Of a stretch of 42,645 nucleotides of DNA, positions 24,434 to 33,134 are shown one piece after another; the stretch's first letter is position 1; each line of letters begins with the position of its first letter. A program made the translations under genes and the position numbers. The stretch covers positions 1 through 42,645 of the forward strand of contig PHBI01000035.1 of assembly GCA_002841945.1 (NCBI GenBank), read 5' to 3'. The notes under the pieces are model-generated. The model did not search any database. It had not been told where the DNA came from and saw only the letters and a program-made list of their open reading frames with translations. The stretch comes from Deltaproteobacteria bacterium HGW-Deltaproteobacteria-14 (GTDB lineage: Bacteria > Myxococcota_A > UBA9042 > PHBI01).

Positions 24434-26380
24434 TTGAGCCGCCCTCTCCTCGCGTTTGCCTCACTGGCCCTCCTCGTCTCGACGCTCGGCGCCACGCTCG
24501 CCCGGGCCGCCACGTCCCCGTTCGACCGCCCGACGGCGCCCACGCCCCATGAGGTCGGCTGGGTGTGCCTCAGCGTCACGGACACCCGCATCACGCAGGT
24601 CTCGTCGTTCAACAAGGACGCCCCGAGCCTGTCGGTGTGGGTGACCCACGAGCGCTTCCACGTCGAGCTCGAGGGGGACGGCCCCCAGGGGCGCATCTGC
24701 ATCCCGGCCCTGGTGAAGGTCGGGACCGAGGACGTCCCCGACAACACGCTCGTGTTCGAGCGCGTCGTGGTCAACGGCAAGGTCGAGCGGCCGGCGATGG
24801 CCGAGCTGGTGCTCGTGCCCGAGCTCGAGACGCTGGCCGAGGCGACGGTTCGGCTGACGGGGACGGCGGACCAGTGGGTGCAGGCGGGCGGCGTCTGGAC
24901 CTTCAACGCGTCCCAGGTGGCCGTGTTTCCGCCAAAGGTCGTGCGTGGGCTGCCCGGCCAGGGCGAGGGCCCGGATCCGTCGCAGGTGTTTCGCGGCGCC
25001 GCGGCGATCGAGCGCTTCGCCGAGGGCTGCCAGCCCTTCGAGCTGACCTCGGACGCCGTCGGCAACCTCGGCGTGCGCGACCGCACGACGGGGCTCGTGG
25101 CGCCGCGCGGGATCGAGCCGTTCCGCCTCAAGCAGGGGACGGTCGTGTCGCGCTGCGAGGGGCTGTCCACCGACGGGACCATGGTCGCGTTGGCGGAGCG
25201 CCTCGAGCGGGATCAGATCGGCTGGTTCGTGGTGCCGCGGGAGACGGAGATGCGGCCCCTCGAGGACAAGCTGCGGTTCACGGCGGACGCGCCGCTCGGC
25301 GGCTATCACGTGTGTCGCACGCCGACGTGGACCAGCGCGCTGCTCGAGGAGGTGGAGCTCGCCGCCAAGTGGGAGCTGCTGCCGAGCGGCGAGTGGCGCT
25401 GGCTCTCGGGGGAGCACCGCGATCGCGGGGTGTTGCCGCCGGGGATGCCGGTGATCCTGCTCGATCACCGCGACGGCTGGGCGCTGGTGCGCGTGGTGAT
25501 CGCCGGCGCGCCGCGGATCCTCGCGCTGCCCGGGCGGGTGGTCGCGGTCCCCAGCGGGCCGGCGTCGGAGGTGCGGAGCCTCGTCGGCGGCCTCTGCCAG
25601 TGGCCCCAGGGGGAGTGGCGAGCGGTGGCCGTGAACACCCGCGCTTTTCGCGTTGCACAAGACGCCCCCGGCGCTGAGCTCGCGGGGTTGTGGGTCGAGC
25701 TCCCGCAGGGCACACGGGTCCTGAGCCTGTGCCAGGCGAGCAAGGGGTGCGATCCGATCCGCGTCGGCGGGGCCCAGGTGTCGGAGACCGAGCGGGTGGT
25801 CTTGGTGCGCTTCGCCGGGCAGCTGCTCGGGGTCCGCGAGAGCGATCTCCGGGATCGCGTCACGGGGCGCTTCGACCTGCGCCGCGAGCGCAACGCCTAC
25901 TGGCCCGGGGACAAGGGCGTGCTGCAGCGGAGGCCGACGAGCTGGGCGCTCGGGATCGGCCCCGGCGGGCGGCTGTCCTTCGTGCGGCAGGACGACTTCG
26001 CGTGGACGGCGCACCTGCGGCTCCAGGACATCAGCCCCGGCTGGGGCTTCGAGGGCGGGATCGGCCTCGGCGGCGACGGTCACGGCACCTTCATGCAGCT
26101 CACCGCGGGCGCCGGGCAGCTCCTGTACGCCATCGAGGACGCGCATCTCGAGTTCCGCGGGGCGGTGCTGGGCAAGCTCGATCTGCGCTTCGCCGACGGC
26201 GGCGGCATCGGCGTCGACGTCATCGCCAAGGGGCAGATGCGCTGGGTCAACGACTACGCGCCGGTGTCGCTCGAGATCGGCGTGAACCTCGGCTTCGGCG
26301 GGACCTTCGGCAAGGACGGCAAGAGCGGCGTCACCTTCGGAATGCCGCTGTCGCTCAACATCGAGTTGATCGAGTTCTGA
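24434..26380 (+). CDS. Secreted protein of unknown function
   Basis: A 648-residue protein. The TTG at 24434 is chosen because AAGGAG lies 7 nt upstream and the protein then opens with a clear signal peptide (about residues 1-25, ending ARA). The longer frame back to 24245 adds Arg-rich non-coding-like sequence. The central part is rich in beta strands and has scattered Cys and Trp but no motif I recognise. The last 140 residues alternate hydrophobic and polar residues with many Gly ('GWGFEGGIGLGG', 'VSLEIGVNLGFGG') and end in Phe, which hints at an outer-membrane beta structure. Neighbours give no functional clue. Confidence 0.75.
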   Translation: MSRPLLAFASLALLVSTLGATLARAATSPFDRPTAPTPHEVGWVCLSVTDTRITQVSSFNKDAPSLSVWVTHERFHVELEGDGPQGRICIPALVKVGTEDVPDNTLVFERVVVNGKVERPAMAELVLVPELETLAEATVRLTGTADQWVQAGGVWTFNASQVAVFPPKVVRGLPGQGEGPDPSQVFRGAAAIERFAEGCQPFELTSDAVGNLGVRDRTTGLVAPRGIEPFRLKQGTVVSRCEGLSTDGTMVALAERLERDQIGWFVVPRETEMRPLEDKLRFTADAPLGGYHVCRTPTWTSALLEEVELAAKWELLPSGEWRWLSGEHRDRGVLPPGMPVILLDHRDGWALVRVVIAGAPRILALPGRVVAVPSGPASEVRSLVGGLCQWPQGEWRAVAVNTRAFRVAQDAPGAELAGLWVELPQGTRVLSLCQASKGCDPIRVGGAQVSETERVVLVRFAGQLLGVRESDLRDRVTGRFDLRRERNAYWPGDKGVLQRRPTSWALGIGPGGRLSFVRQDDFAWTAHLRLQDISPGWGFEGGIGLGGDGHGTFMQLTAGAGQLLYAIEDAHLEFRGAVLGKLDLRFADGGGIGVDVIAKGQMRWVNDYAPVSLEIGVNLGFGGTFGKDGKSGVTFGMPLSLNIELIEF

Positions 26381-26398
26381 TCTCGCCAACGGCAGGTC

Positions 26399-26424
26399 GG
26401 GACCCGGAGGTCGTAGCTGGTCCC
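26399..26424. terminator. Possible hairpin between convergent genes
   Basis: GGGACC (26399-26404) and GGTCCC (26419-26424) flank a 14-nt loop in the 115-bp gap between the secreted-protein gene (+) and the PilT-like gene (-). The stem is short, so support is weak. Nothing else is evident in the gap. Confidence 0.3.
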
Positions 26425-26495
26425 GGAGGACGACGCAGTCGGCCGCAGGGAGCCGCGGAGACCGCAGGGGCCCGACCGATACGACGCCGCCCGCC

Positions 26496-27725
26496 TCAGC
26501 GCCGCTGCTCGAGCTCGGCGATGACGGCGTCGAGGGAGTCGTCGCCGTCGATCTCGATGACGTGCGACGGGGCGGCTTTGCTGCGTTGCACAACGCTCGC
26601 TCCGGGTTCACCGACCCTGGGGTGGATCGGCTCTCGTAGCGCGGACTCGCTTGTTGTTACCGAGCTCAGCGGGGGGAGCGCCGCGGCGGGCCCCGGGGGC
26701 GCGGCCGGCTCGACGGGCGCGTCCTCTCGCACCTGCGGGACGTGGAAGTGGCCCCGCTGATCGAGCCAGGCGCGGTAGCGGGCGCGGGAGAACATGCCGT
26801 GCTCGGCGCCGGTCTCGAGGGCGCTCTGGAGCTTGAAGAGCTGCCCGTCGCGGACGTTGGCGCGGACAGCGTGGTTGGCGACGAGCACCTCGCACTCGGG
26901 GACGCGGAGGGGCCAGCCGTGGCGGTGCTCGAGGGTCTGACAAATAACGGCCACCAGCGAGTCGGCGAGCTGCGCGCGCACGCCGGACTGCATCTCCGCG
27001 GGGAAGGCGGTGACGATGCGCTGCAGCGCCTCGGCCGGGGTGGCGGCGTGGAGCGTCGCGAGGACGAGGTGGCCGGTCTCGGCGGCGCCGAGGGTGAGGC
27101 GGATGATCTCGGTCGTGCGCATCTCGCCGACGACGATGACGTCGGGGTCCTCGCGCAGGGCGTCGACGAGGGCCTGCTCGAAGGACGGGGTGTCGCGGCC
27201 GACCTCGCGCTGGCGGACGAAGGCGCGGGCGGGGCGCAGGGTGTACTCGACCGGCTGCTCGATGGTGATGATGTGGGCCGGGCGCTCGAGGTTGATGGTC
27301 TGGACGAGCGCGGCGAGGGTCGAGGACTTGCCCGAGCCGGTCGCGCCGGAGACGAGGACGAGGCCGTGGCGCCGGCGGACGAGCTCGGCGAGGTCGGGGT
27401 GCAGGTTGAGCTCGGCCAGGGTCGGGACGGTCGTCGCGAGCAGGCGAATCGCCAGGCCCACGCCGCGGGAGCTCTGGAGGACGTTGACCCGGCACGGGAC
27501 GCCGGCGATGACCCGAGCCGCGTCGAAGCTCCGGCGGGCCAGGAACTCGCCCCAGACCTCGCTGGGCACGACACGCCGCGCGGCCGCCAGGAGCGCCGCC
27601 GCGCTCACCGGCTCGCCCATCGGGCGCAGGCGCCCGTGGACGCGGACGGTGGGCGGCAGCCCGGGCTCGAGGTGCAGGTCACTGGCTTCCTGCCGTCGCG
27701 CAGCGATGACGAGCTTGTCGAGCAT
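26496..27725 (-). CDS. PilT-like type IV pilus ATPase with extended tail
   Basis: A 409-residue cytoplasmic secretion ATPase. The ATG at 27725 has GGAGG just upstream. It begins with the PilT/GspE N-domain signature 'EASDLHLEPG..P..RVHG', followed by Walker A GATGSGKSS (127-135), an Asp-box region 'IITIEQPVEY', Walker B 'DPDVIVVGEMR' (193-202) and the His box 'GHLVLATLHA' (218-227). It therefore resembles the pilus retraction motor PilT. The catalytic core ends near residue 335; about 75 extra Pro/Ala/Ser-rich residues follow, ending in an acidic 'IDGDDSLDAVIAELEQ'. This tail is not typical of PilT and may bind a partner. No other pilus gene is nearby. A sigma-54 promoter lies upstream. Confidence 0.9.
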   Translation of the reverse strand: MLDKLVIAARRQEASDLHLEPGLPPTVRVHGRLRPMGEPVSAAALLAAARRVVPSEVWGEFLARRSFDAARVIAGVPCRVNVLQSSRGVGLAIRLLATTVPTLAELNLHPDLAELVRRRHGLVLVSGATGSGKSSTLAALVQTINLERPAHIITIEQPVEYTLRPARAFVRQREVGRDTPSFEQALVDALREDPDVIVVGEMRTTEIIRLTLGAAETGHLVLATLHAATPAEALQRIVTAFPAEMQSGVRAQLADSLVAVICQTLEHRHGWPLRVPECEVLVANHAVRANVRDGQLFKLQSALETGAEHGMFSRARYRAWLDQRGHFHVPQVREDAPVEPAAPPGPAAALPPLSSVTTSESALREPIHPRVGEPGASVVQRSKAAPSHVIEIDGDDSLDAVIAELEQRR

Positions 27726-27760
27726 GGGTCCTCCGGTGAGCGATCTCCTCGCGCCTGGAC

Positions 27761-27776
27761 AGCAAGCCCCGCGCCA
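27761..27776 (-). promoter_or_regulatory. Sigma-54 promoter of the PilT-like gene
   Basis: On the minus strand the sequence TGGCGCG-GGGC-TTGCT matches the sigma-54 consensus TGGCACG-N4-TTGCW with one change. The GG and GC pairs are separated by exactly 10 bp. Transcription should begin near 27750, about 25 nt before the ATG at 27725. Sigma-54 control is well known for type IV pilus genes. Confidence 0.82.
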
Positions 27777-27818
27777 ACCCATAACCACCTGATATTACTA
27801 GCCATCACCCTGGGGCGC

Positions 27819-27865
27819 GTGACAGTCTGTCACCCAACCGCGCTCAGGCCCTGACTTCCTGTCAG
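27819..27865. promoter_or_regulatory. CTGTC palindromes upstream of the PilT-like promoter
   Basis: A perfect palindrome GTGACAG-T-CTGTCAC (27819-27833) and a second inverted repeat CTGAC-TTCCT-GTCAG (27851-27865) lie about 55-100 bp upstream of the -12 element. They contain three CTGTC sequences counting both strands. As I recall, the pilus activator PilR recognises C/G-TGTC repeats, so these are candidate enhancer sites. The second one abuts the stop of the neighbouring gene and could instead belong to its terminator. Confidence 0.5.
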
Positions 27866-29311
27866 CTACGGCGTCGGGTCACACGGCGTGTTCAACTCGA
27901 AGTCCGTGACCTCGAGCACGCCCGCGCTGTCGTAGAACAGATCCCCCGAGGAGCCGGTCAGGATGTAGCCCGTCTCGGTGCGGCGCACGGAGGTGTAGCC
28001 GTTGTTGCCCTCGGGCCCGTCCTGCTCGCTGACGAGGTCGCCTTCGGAGTCGAGCCACAGGACGTGGGCCTGCGTGTACCACTGCTCCGCCTTGGGCCGG
28101 TGGCCGACCAGAAGGTATCCGTTCATCGGCGTCAGTGCCGCACCGGCGAGATGGAACGCGGTGTCGCTGGGCGACTTTTCCCACTGCTTCTGGCCGTCGT
28201 AGCCGACGCGTATGACCCAAGCGCGCTCAGCGCCGTCGAGCGGACTGAGGGTTCGGGCGGCGATGGTGATTCCAGTGGCGTCGGGGAGGATGGTGACCGG
28301 CTGTTGGTCGCCGGCCTTTGCGTAGGTCACTCGCCAGTTGATCTCGCCCTGCGCGTCCAGCCGCCCCACCCAGATGTCGTCGCCGTCGGCGCCCGCGACG
28401 CTCCCAGCGGCGATGAAGCCGTCGGCGATCGCCTTGATGAGCCGCCCGCGAATCCCCTCACCATCGCTCGGCTCAACCGATAGCGCGATGCTGCCGTCAT
28501 CCGGATTGACCCAGCCGAGCCAGAGTTGGGGATCCCCGTTAGCCATCGTGGTGTCCCCGCACATCACCGCCGTCCCGTTCTGCAGCGTGAGCCCCTCGGC
28601 CCTCGGACGCCCCGCTCCGTCGTATGCCGGCACGTAGCCCCAGCCGCTGGTTGTGCCATCGACCATAGAGCGTCCGAGATATGATTGGTTCGTCAGGACG
28701 TAGACGTACTCCCCGCTTCGCTCGACGATCGCCGCCGTGGCTGTGTAGTAATCCTGATAAGTGATGCCCGCGACTTCGTACCCGAAGAACGCTTGATTTG
28801 CGTCAAGCTCCTGCGCTCCGGATCTCGTCAGCGGCGTCGCAAAAATTCCGTTGTAGCCGCCCTGTTCCGAGCCCGTGTAGACGCGACGCTCGATAGCGAC
28901 GTAGCTGCCGTCTGGAAGCCGAACCGCGGCGAGGGTCGCCCGCGCGAAGGGACCGCTGTACACCGGATAGGCTTGGGCAAAGCTGGCCAGATAGCCAGGG
29001 GCGCAGACGCCAGCCGTGCATCTATCGTCCGCGGAGCATACGTCGCCATCCTCGCACGGCACGTCGTCGAGTGGATCGTAAGCGCAGTCGCCGGTATGCG
29101 GGTCACAGGAGTCCGTCGTGCACCCGTTGTCGTCGTTACAGGTCTTGGCCAAGCCTGCGCAGGCGCCGACGGCGTCGCAGACGTCGCTCTCGGTGCATGG
29201 ATCGAAGTCGTTGCAGGTGTTTCCGGCCGCGATGGCGTTGCTGCAGGTCCAGGTGGTCCGGTCGCAGACGTCGGCCGTGCACGGCTTGCCGTCAGCGCAG
29301 TCGGCGTCCAC
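27866..29311 (-). CDS. Possible downstream restart of the interrupted gene
   Basis: From GTG 29311 the frame after the amber codon could give a 481-residue product. It begins inside the Cys-rich repeats, has no signal peptide and no ribosome-binding site, so a functional secreted protein is unlikely. The first 105 residues hold about 16 cysteines in EGF-like or MopE-like spacing. The rest is beta-rich, with segments such as 'DDIWVGRLDAQGEINW' that resemble a propeller (repeat of 'W.R....G...W'). It is best read as the 3' part of the broken gene. Confidence 0.45.
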   Translation of the reverse strand: MDADCADGKPCTADVCDRTTWTCSNAIAAGNTCNDFDPCTESDVCDAVGACAGLAKTCNDDNGCTTDSCDPHTGDCAYDPLDDVPCEDGDVCSADDRCTAGVCAPGYLASFAQAYPVYSGPFARATLAAVRLPDGSYVAIERRVYTGSEQGGYNGIFATPLTRSGAQELDANQAFFGYEVAGITYQDYYTATAAIVERSGEYVYVLTNQSYLGRSMVDGTTSGWGYVPAYDGAGRPRAEGLTLQNGTAVMCGDTTMANGDPQLWLGWVNPDDGSIALSVEPSDGEGIRGRLIKAIADGFIAAGSVAGADGDDIWVGRLDAQGEINWRVTYAKAGDQQPVTILPDATGITIAARTLSPLDGAERAWVIRVGYDGQKQWEKSPSDTAFHLAGAALTPMNGYLLVGHRPKAEQWYTQAHVLWLDSEGDLVSEQDGPEGNNGYTSVRRTETGYILTGSSGDLFYDSAGVLEVTDFELNTPCDPTP

Positions 29312-29764
29312 CGAGCACGGGCAGGTGGATGTCTCGTAAACGCAGCCGCCCGCGTCCGCGCTGCACGTCTCGGTCGAGCAGGCGACGCCGTCATCGCAGT
29401 CGACCGAGGCTCCGGAGCACGTCGCCTCAGCGTCACAGCGTTCGTTGGTGGTGCACGGGTTCCCGTCGTCACAGGACTACCCGACCAGGACGGTCTCGAC
29501 GCAGTAGTCCGCGGCTTCTAAGTCGAACGAGCTCCGGACGCAGGTGCGGCTGTACACCGAGCAGTCGAGCCCCAGGACGTCCCGCGCAGCATTCGTGTCC
29601 TGGGACGTCGTGTCCCCAGCGCCGGCGGTCTCCTGACCCAAGGTGTCCACGCCGCCGGAGTCGGTATCCACGTCGTCCGCGCCGCGGTCGACGGCCGGAA
29701 AACAAGCGGCGAGCGCGGTCGCCGCCACCACGATGACGAGAGAGAGCGGCGTGCGGGTAGTCAT
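27866..29764 (-). pseudogene. Cys-rich lipoprotein gene interrupted by an in-frame amber codon
   Basis: One reading frame runs from ATG 29764 to the stop at 27866 (633 codons including the final stop) but contains TAG at 29479-29477, codon 96. The first part is a convincing lipoprotein start: AGGAGG ribosome site, hydrophobic signal and lipobox LAAC, then an Asp/Thr-rich linker. Directly after the TAG the same frame continues with repeats such as 'CDDGNPCTTNERC' and 'CDDGVACSTETC', typical of myxobacterial surface proteins, and then a propeller-like C-terminal domain of about 370 residues. Both sides are clearly coding, so this is a nonsense mutation, a sequencing error, or a read-through codon. 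It lies 76 bp downstream of another Cys-rich lipoprotein gene on the same strand. Confidence 0.75.
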
Positions 29765-29790
29765 CACGGTCTCCTCCTGAGTTGGCATCG

Positions 29791-29817
29791 CGGCGTCGCG
29801 AAACGAGTTTCACGCCG
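29791..29817 (-). terminator. Hairpin between two lipoprotein genes
   Basis: Arms CGGCGT/ACGCCG enclose an inner pair GAAAC/GTTTC with a 3-nt bulge and a 2-base loop (relaxed in practice). The hairpin is 24 bp after the stop of the upstream 1097-residue gene and 27 bp before the start of the interrupted gene. It may be a terminator or a leader structure. No U-tract is present. Confidence 0.4.
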
Positions 29818-29840
29818 AGCGCTGGCGTGGCGGGCCCCCG

Positions 29841-32800
29841 TTAGAAGTTCTTGGTCGCGTTTCCGCCAGCCGCCCCGCTCGGACCTGCGTTGCCGTAACT
29901 CTGACCTCCCTGGCCACCAGCGCCGCCGGCGCCTGCGACGGGGAATGTGTTTCCATTCAGCGGTGCCTTGCTAACGGCACCGGCGATCGGGTCCAGGAAG
30001 ATGCCGTAGACCGTGCCGCCGCAACCCCCGGCGCCACCTGCGCCGTGACCGCCCGCACCACCATCCCCCCCAGCACCCCCGGCATTGCCGCAGTAGAGCA
30101 GCGGTTGGACGTTGCTCGTCGCTTCTCCGGAAAGCCCGCCGACCCCGCCGTACCCGCCGAATCCCCCGGGACCACCCGCGCCACCTGCGCCGCCGGCGCC
30201 CCCGCGACCCCGAATGACTTCATTGTCGCCGACGGTTGGGAGCGTGCCCGGCGACGTGGCCCACGTGAGGAAGACACCGAAGCTGCCACCACCTCCAACT
30301 CCAGGCTGACCGCCAGTACCCGCGCATCCTCCTGCGGCACCGCCGGCGCCGCTCCCCCCGACAGCCACGTGCTCAGCCGTGCACACCGACTTCTTGTCGA
30401 TGCCACCGCCGGCACCACCACCTCCTCCACCGCCGCCGTGGGACCCGGCGCCGCCGGAAGTCCCCGCCACTGGAGCCCAAAGACCGCCGGCGACTGTACC
30501 GGCTGCGAAACAAGCCGTCGCGACCGTACCGTTCGTGCCAGGCCGGCCGTTGAGGCCGTTCGCGCCGTCTCCGGGATGGGTAGAACTCGAACTGCACGTC
30601 CCACACTTGCTGAAGCCGAGCAGACCATCCCATCCGGGCTCGCCTCCTCCCCCCCAGGCACCCGAGTTGTTGCTGCCAGCCGCGCCGTACTCGATCGCGT
30701 CGGGCACCTGAGCGCCGGTCTGAACCTGGTCCGGGGGATCCGGACAGATCGCGTTGCCGCCTTTCCCGCCAGAGGTCGTCGTCCCACCGCAGACCTGCAC
30801 GCCGGCCCCCCCCCCAGCGTTGAACTCATAGGACTCGCAGCTGGAACCGACGTCCTTGCCGATCAGCCCGGCGACGCCGCTCGTGCCGCTCGCCCCGCCC
30901 GTCCCGGCGCTGCCCGCTGTGCCCGGGCCGCCGTCGCCGGCGATGACGAGGTTGCGGGTGATCGAGACGTATTGGCCGACGTTCTTCAGGTAAACGGCGT
31001 AGGAGCTGCCGCCCGCGTTGGGGTTGTTGGTGCCGAAGACCGTGAAGCCGTCGAGGCCGGTGGGCTGGCTCGCGCTGCTCCCGACGCTGATGGCGTTGAT
31101 GGTCCCGGGTAGCGCCGCCGTGGGCGCCGCGCCGATGATCGCCGCCTCGTGCACCTCGACGTCGCGCTCGCGGAAGCTCGGGCTGTAGCCGCCGTAGACC
31201 CGCACCCCGCTCTTGAGGCTCACCGACTCCACGTACACGCCGGTCGCCACGTACACGTCGCGGCGGTTCAGACTCACCGCCTTGTTGATCCCGGCCTGGA
31301 CGGTCCGCAGCGGGTCGTCGAGCTCGCCGCTCGCGCTGTCCGAGCCGGTCTTGGCCACAAATATCCCTTTGTCGACCTCGCCGTCGATGCCGTCACAGTC
31401 CGCGTCCACCCCGAGGGCGTCGGGGAAGTCCGTCGACGACGTCGGCAGGCACTCGCACCCCGGCAGCCCGTCGACGTCCACCCAGCCCCCCGAGCACGCG
31501 TACCCGCACTGCGGCGCCCCGCCCCCGCTGGTGTCGCACACCGGGTTGGCGTGGACGAACGAGAGCGCCAGACACGAGATCCCGCACCCGCCGCAGTTGG
31601 CGACCTGGTTGTAGCGCCCCTGGCCGTCCCTGAAGTCCTCGTCGATGCTCCCGTCGCAGTCGTTGTCGAACCCGTCGCACGCCTCGGTCGGCAGCGCGCA
31701 CGCGCCCCACCCGCCGGCCCCGCAGGCCTCGGTCCCGGCGCAGGTGTAGCTCGGCTGCCCCGGCGGCGACACCGTCTCAGAGCACGCCCGCGACAGCCCG
31801 ATGGTGCTCGGCCCGCAGCTGCACACCCCGGTCGACGGCACGCACTGCTTCTTCGGCTTTCCCGCCTCCTGACACGAGAACCCGCTCGGGCAGTCCGCAG
31901 CGCCGACGCACGCCTTCGCGCAGAACTTCCCGTCGGTCAGCGTCACGCACCCCGAGTCCTGCCCGATGCAGTTGTCGTCGCTGGAGCACGCCTCACACAG
32001 GTTCACCACGTCGGGGATGCACTGGAAGTCGTTGAGCTTGATGTAGCCCGGCTCGCACGTCACCACCACGCACTGCGGGATGGCGCCCCCGACCTGGCAC
32101 TGCGTCAGCGCCGCCCCCGGGAAGCCGTTCTGACAGCTCGCGTTACAGGTCCCGCAGTGCTGAAAGCTCGCGTACTGCCCATCGGACTTGAAGTCCTCGT
32201 CGGTCTGCCCATCGCAGTCGTTGTCGGTGAAGTCGCACGCCTCGACCTGGGGCGTCGGCCCCTGACACAGCCAACCGGCGACCCCGCCGCAGCGCTTCAC
32301 CCCGGCGCACGCGCCGACCCCGCCGACGCTCACCTGGCACGCTGCGCCGTCGCCGGCCAGCGCGTCGTCCACGAGCCCGTTGCAGTCGTTGTCGTAGCCG
32401 TCACACACCTCGGGGCTAGGCGGCTGCGCGCTGCACCCCTGCCACCCGCTCAGCGGCTCGCACGTCTCGACCCCGTAGCAGGTCCCGGTCGCGTTCGCCG
32501 CCGCGCACGTCCTGAGCCCGCCGTCGCTCTCCGCGTTGCAGGTGCAGCTCCCCGTCGTCGGCACGCAGAACGTCCCGCTGCGCTGCCCCTCGGGATCCGA
32601 CGTGCAGGTCCACCCGTCGGGGCACTGGCTCGCGTCGGCGCACACCGACGCGCAGCTCTTGCGCCCATCGAGCGCCACACACGCCCCGCCGTTGCACTGC
32701 AGGTCGTCGAGGCACGGCGTGCAGACCTTCTGCAGGCGCGGCAGGCACAAGAACACCGCGTCGGTGCGGGTCGCGACCCCCTTGCAGTCGAACCCCGCCG

Positions 32801-33134
32801 GGCACTGCTCCTGACACTCTTTGGTGCAGATGAAGCCCTCCGGCCCCTCCACGCACCAGCCGTTCAGGCAGTCGGCGTTCGACGTGCAGCTCGCCCCGAA
32901 GCCACCCTCGACGATGTCCCCAGGGACCAGCGAGTCCACGACCGGGAACGTGTCGGCCACGATGACCGTGTCGAGCGGGGCCGGCTCGGTGTCAGCCACG
33001 ACGATCACGTCGAGCACGGCGTCCCCGCTCGCGTCGCTCCCCTGCCCTTGGTCCTCACCGCAGGCCGCCAGGACCGCCAGAGCGACCCACGCGATCGACA
33101 GACTCTCTCGACGCACGACTTTACAGCGCTGCAT
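29841..33134 (-). CDS. Large Cys-rich surface lipoprotein with MopE-type repeats and Gly-rich beta-helix
   Basis: A 1097-residue lipoprotein. The ATG at 33134 has GGGAGGG upstream and gives a signal with lipobox LAAC (Cys25). Residues about 30-80 are an Asp/Val-rich linker. Residues about 80-600 hold many Cys and at least three DNDCDG/DNDCNG metal-binding motifs of the MopE type, e.g. 'CDGYDNDCNGLVDD' and 'CDGFDNDCDGSIDED'. Residues about 600-720 contain 'FVAKTGSDSASGELDDPLRTVQAGI', the start of a parallel beta-helix of the DUF1565 kind. The last 330 residues are extremely Gly-rich (GGAGG-type repeats) and end 'ATKNF'. Function is unknown; a calcium- or copper-binding surface or matrix protein is plausible. 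Many disulfides imply use of the VKOR-DsbA system encoded at 10361. Confidence 0.85.
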   Translation of the reverse strand: MQRCKVVRRESLSIAWVALAVLAACGEDQGQGSDASGDAVLDVIVVADTEPAPLDTVIVADTFPVVDSLVPGDIVEGGFGASCTSNADCLNGWCVEGPEGFICTKECQEQCPAGFDCKGVATRTDAVFLCLPRLQKVCTPCLDDLQCNGGACVALDGRKSCASVCADASQCPDGWTCTSDPEGQRSGTFCVPTTGSCTCNAESDGGLRTCAAANATGTCYGVETCEPLSGWQGCSAQPPSPEVCDGYDNDCNGLVDDALAGDGAACQVSVGGVGACAGVKRCGGVAGWLCQGPTPQVEACDFTDNDCDGQTDEDFKSDGQYASFQHCGTCNASCQNGFPGAALTQCQVGGAIPQCVVVTCEPGYIKLNDFQCIPDVVNLCEACSSDDNCIGQDSGCVTLTDGKFCAKACVGAADCPSGFSCQEAGKPKKQCVPSTGVCSCGPSTIGLSRACSETVSPPGQPSYTCAGTEACGAGGWGACALPTEACDGFDNDCDGSIDEDFRDGQGRYNQVANCGGCGISCLALSFVHANPVCDTSGGGAPQCGYACSGGWVDVDGLPGCECLPTSSTDFPDALGVDADCDGIDGEVDKGIFVAKTGSDSASGELDDPLRTVQAGINKAVSLNRRDVYVATGVYVESVSLKSGVRVYGGYSPSFRERDVEVHEAAIIGAAPTAALPGTINAISVGSSASQPTGLDGFTVFGTNNPNAGGSSYAVYLKNVGQYVSITRNLVIAGDGGPGTAGSAGTGGASGTSGVAGLIGKDVGSSCESYEFNAGGGAGVQVCGGTTTSGGKGGNAICPDPPDQVQTGAQVPDAIEYGAAGSNNSGAWGGGGEPGWDGLLGFSKCGTCSSSSTHPGDGANGLNGRPGTNGTVATACFAAGTVAGGLWAPVAGTSGGAGSHGGGGGGGGAGGGIDKKSVCTAEHVAVGGSGAGGAAGGCAGTGGQPGVGGGGSFGVFLTWATSPGTLPTVGDNEVIRGRGGAGGAGGAGGPGGFGGYGGVGGLSGEATSNVQPLLYCGNAGGAGGDGGAGGHGAGGAGGCGGTVYGIFLDPIAGAVSKAPLNGNTFPVAGAGGAGGQGGQSYGNAGPSGAAGGNATKNF

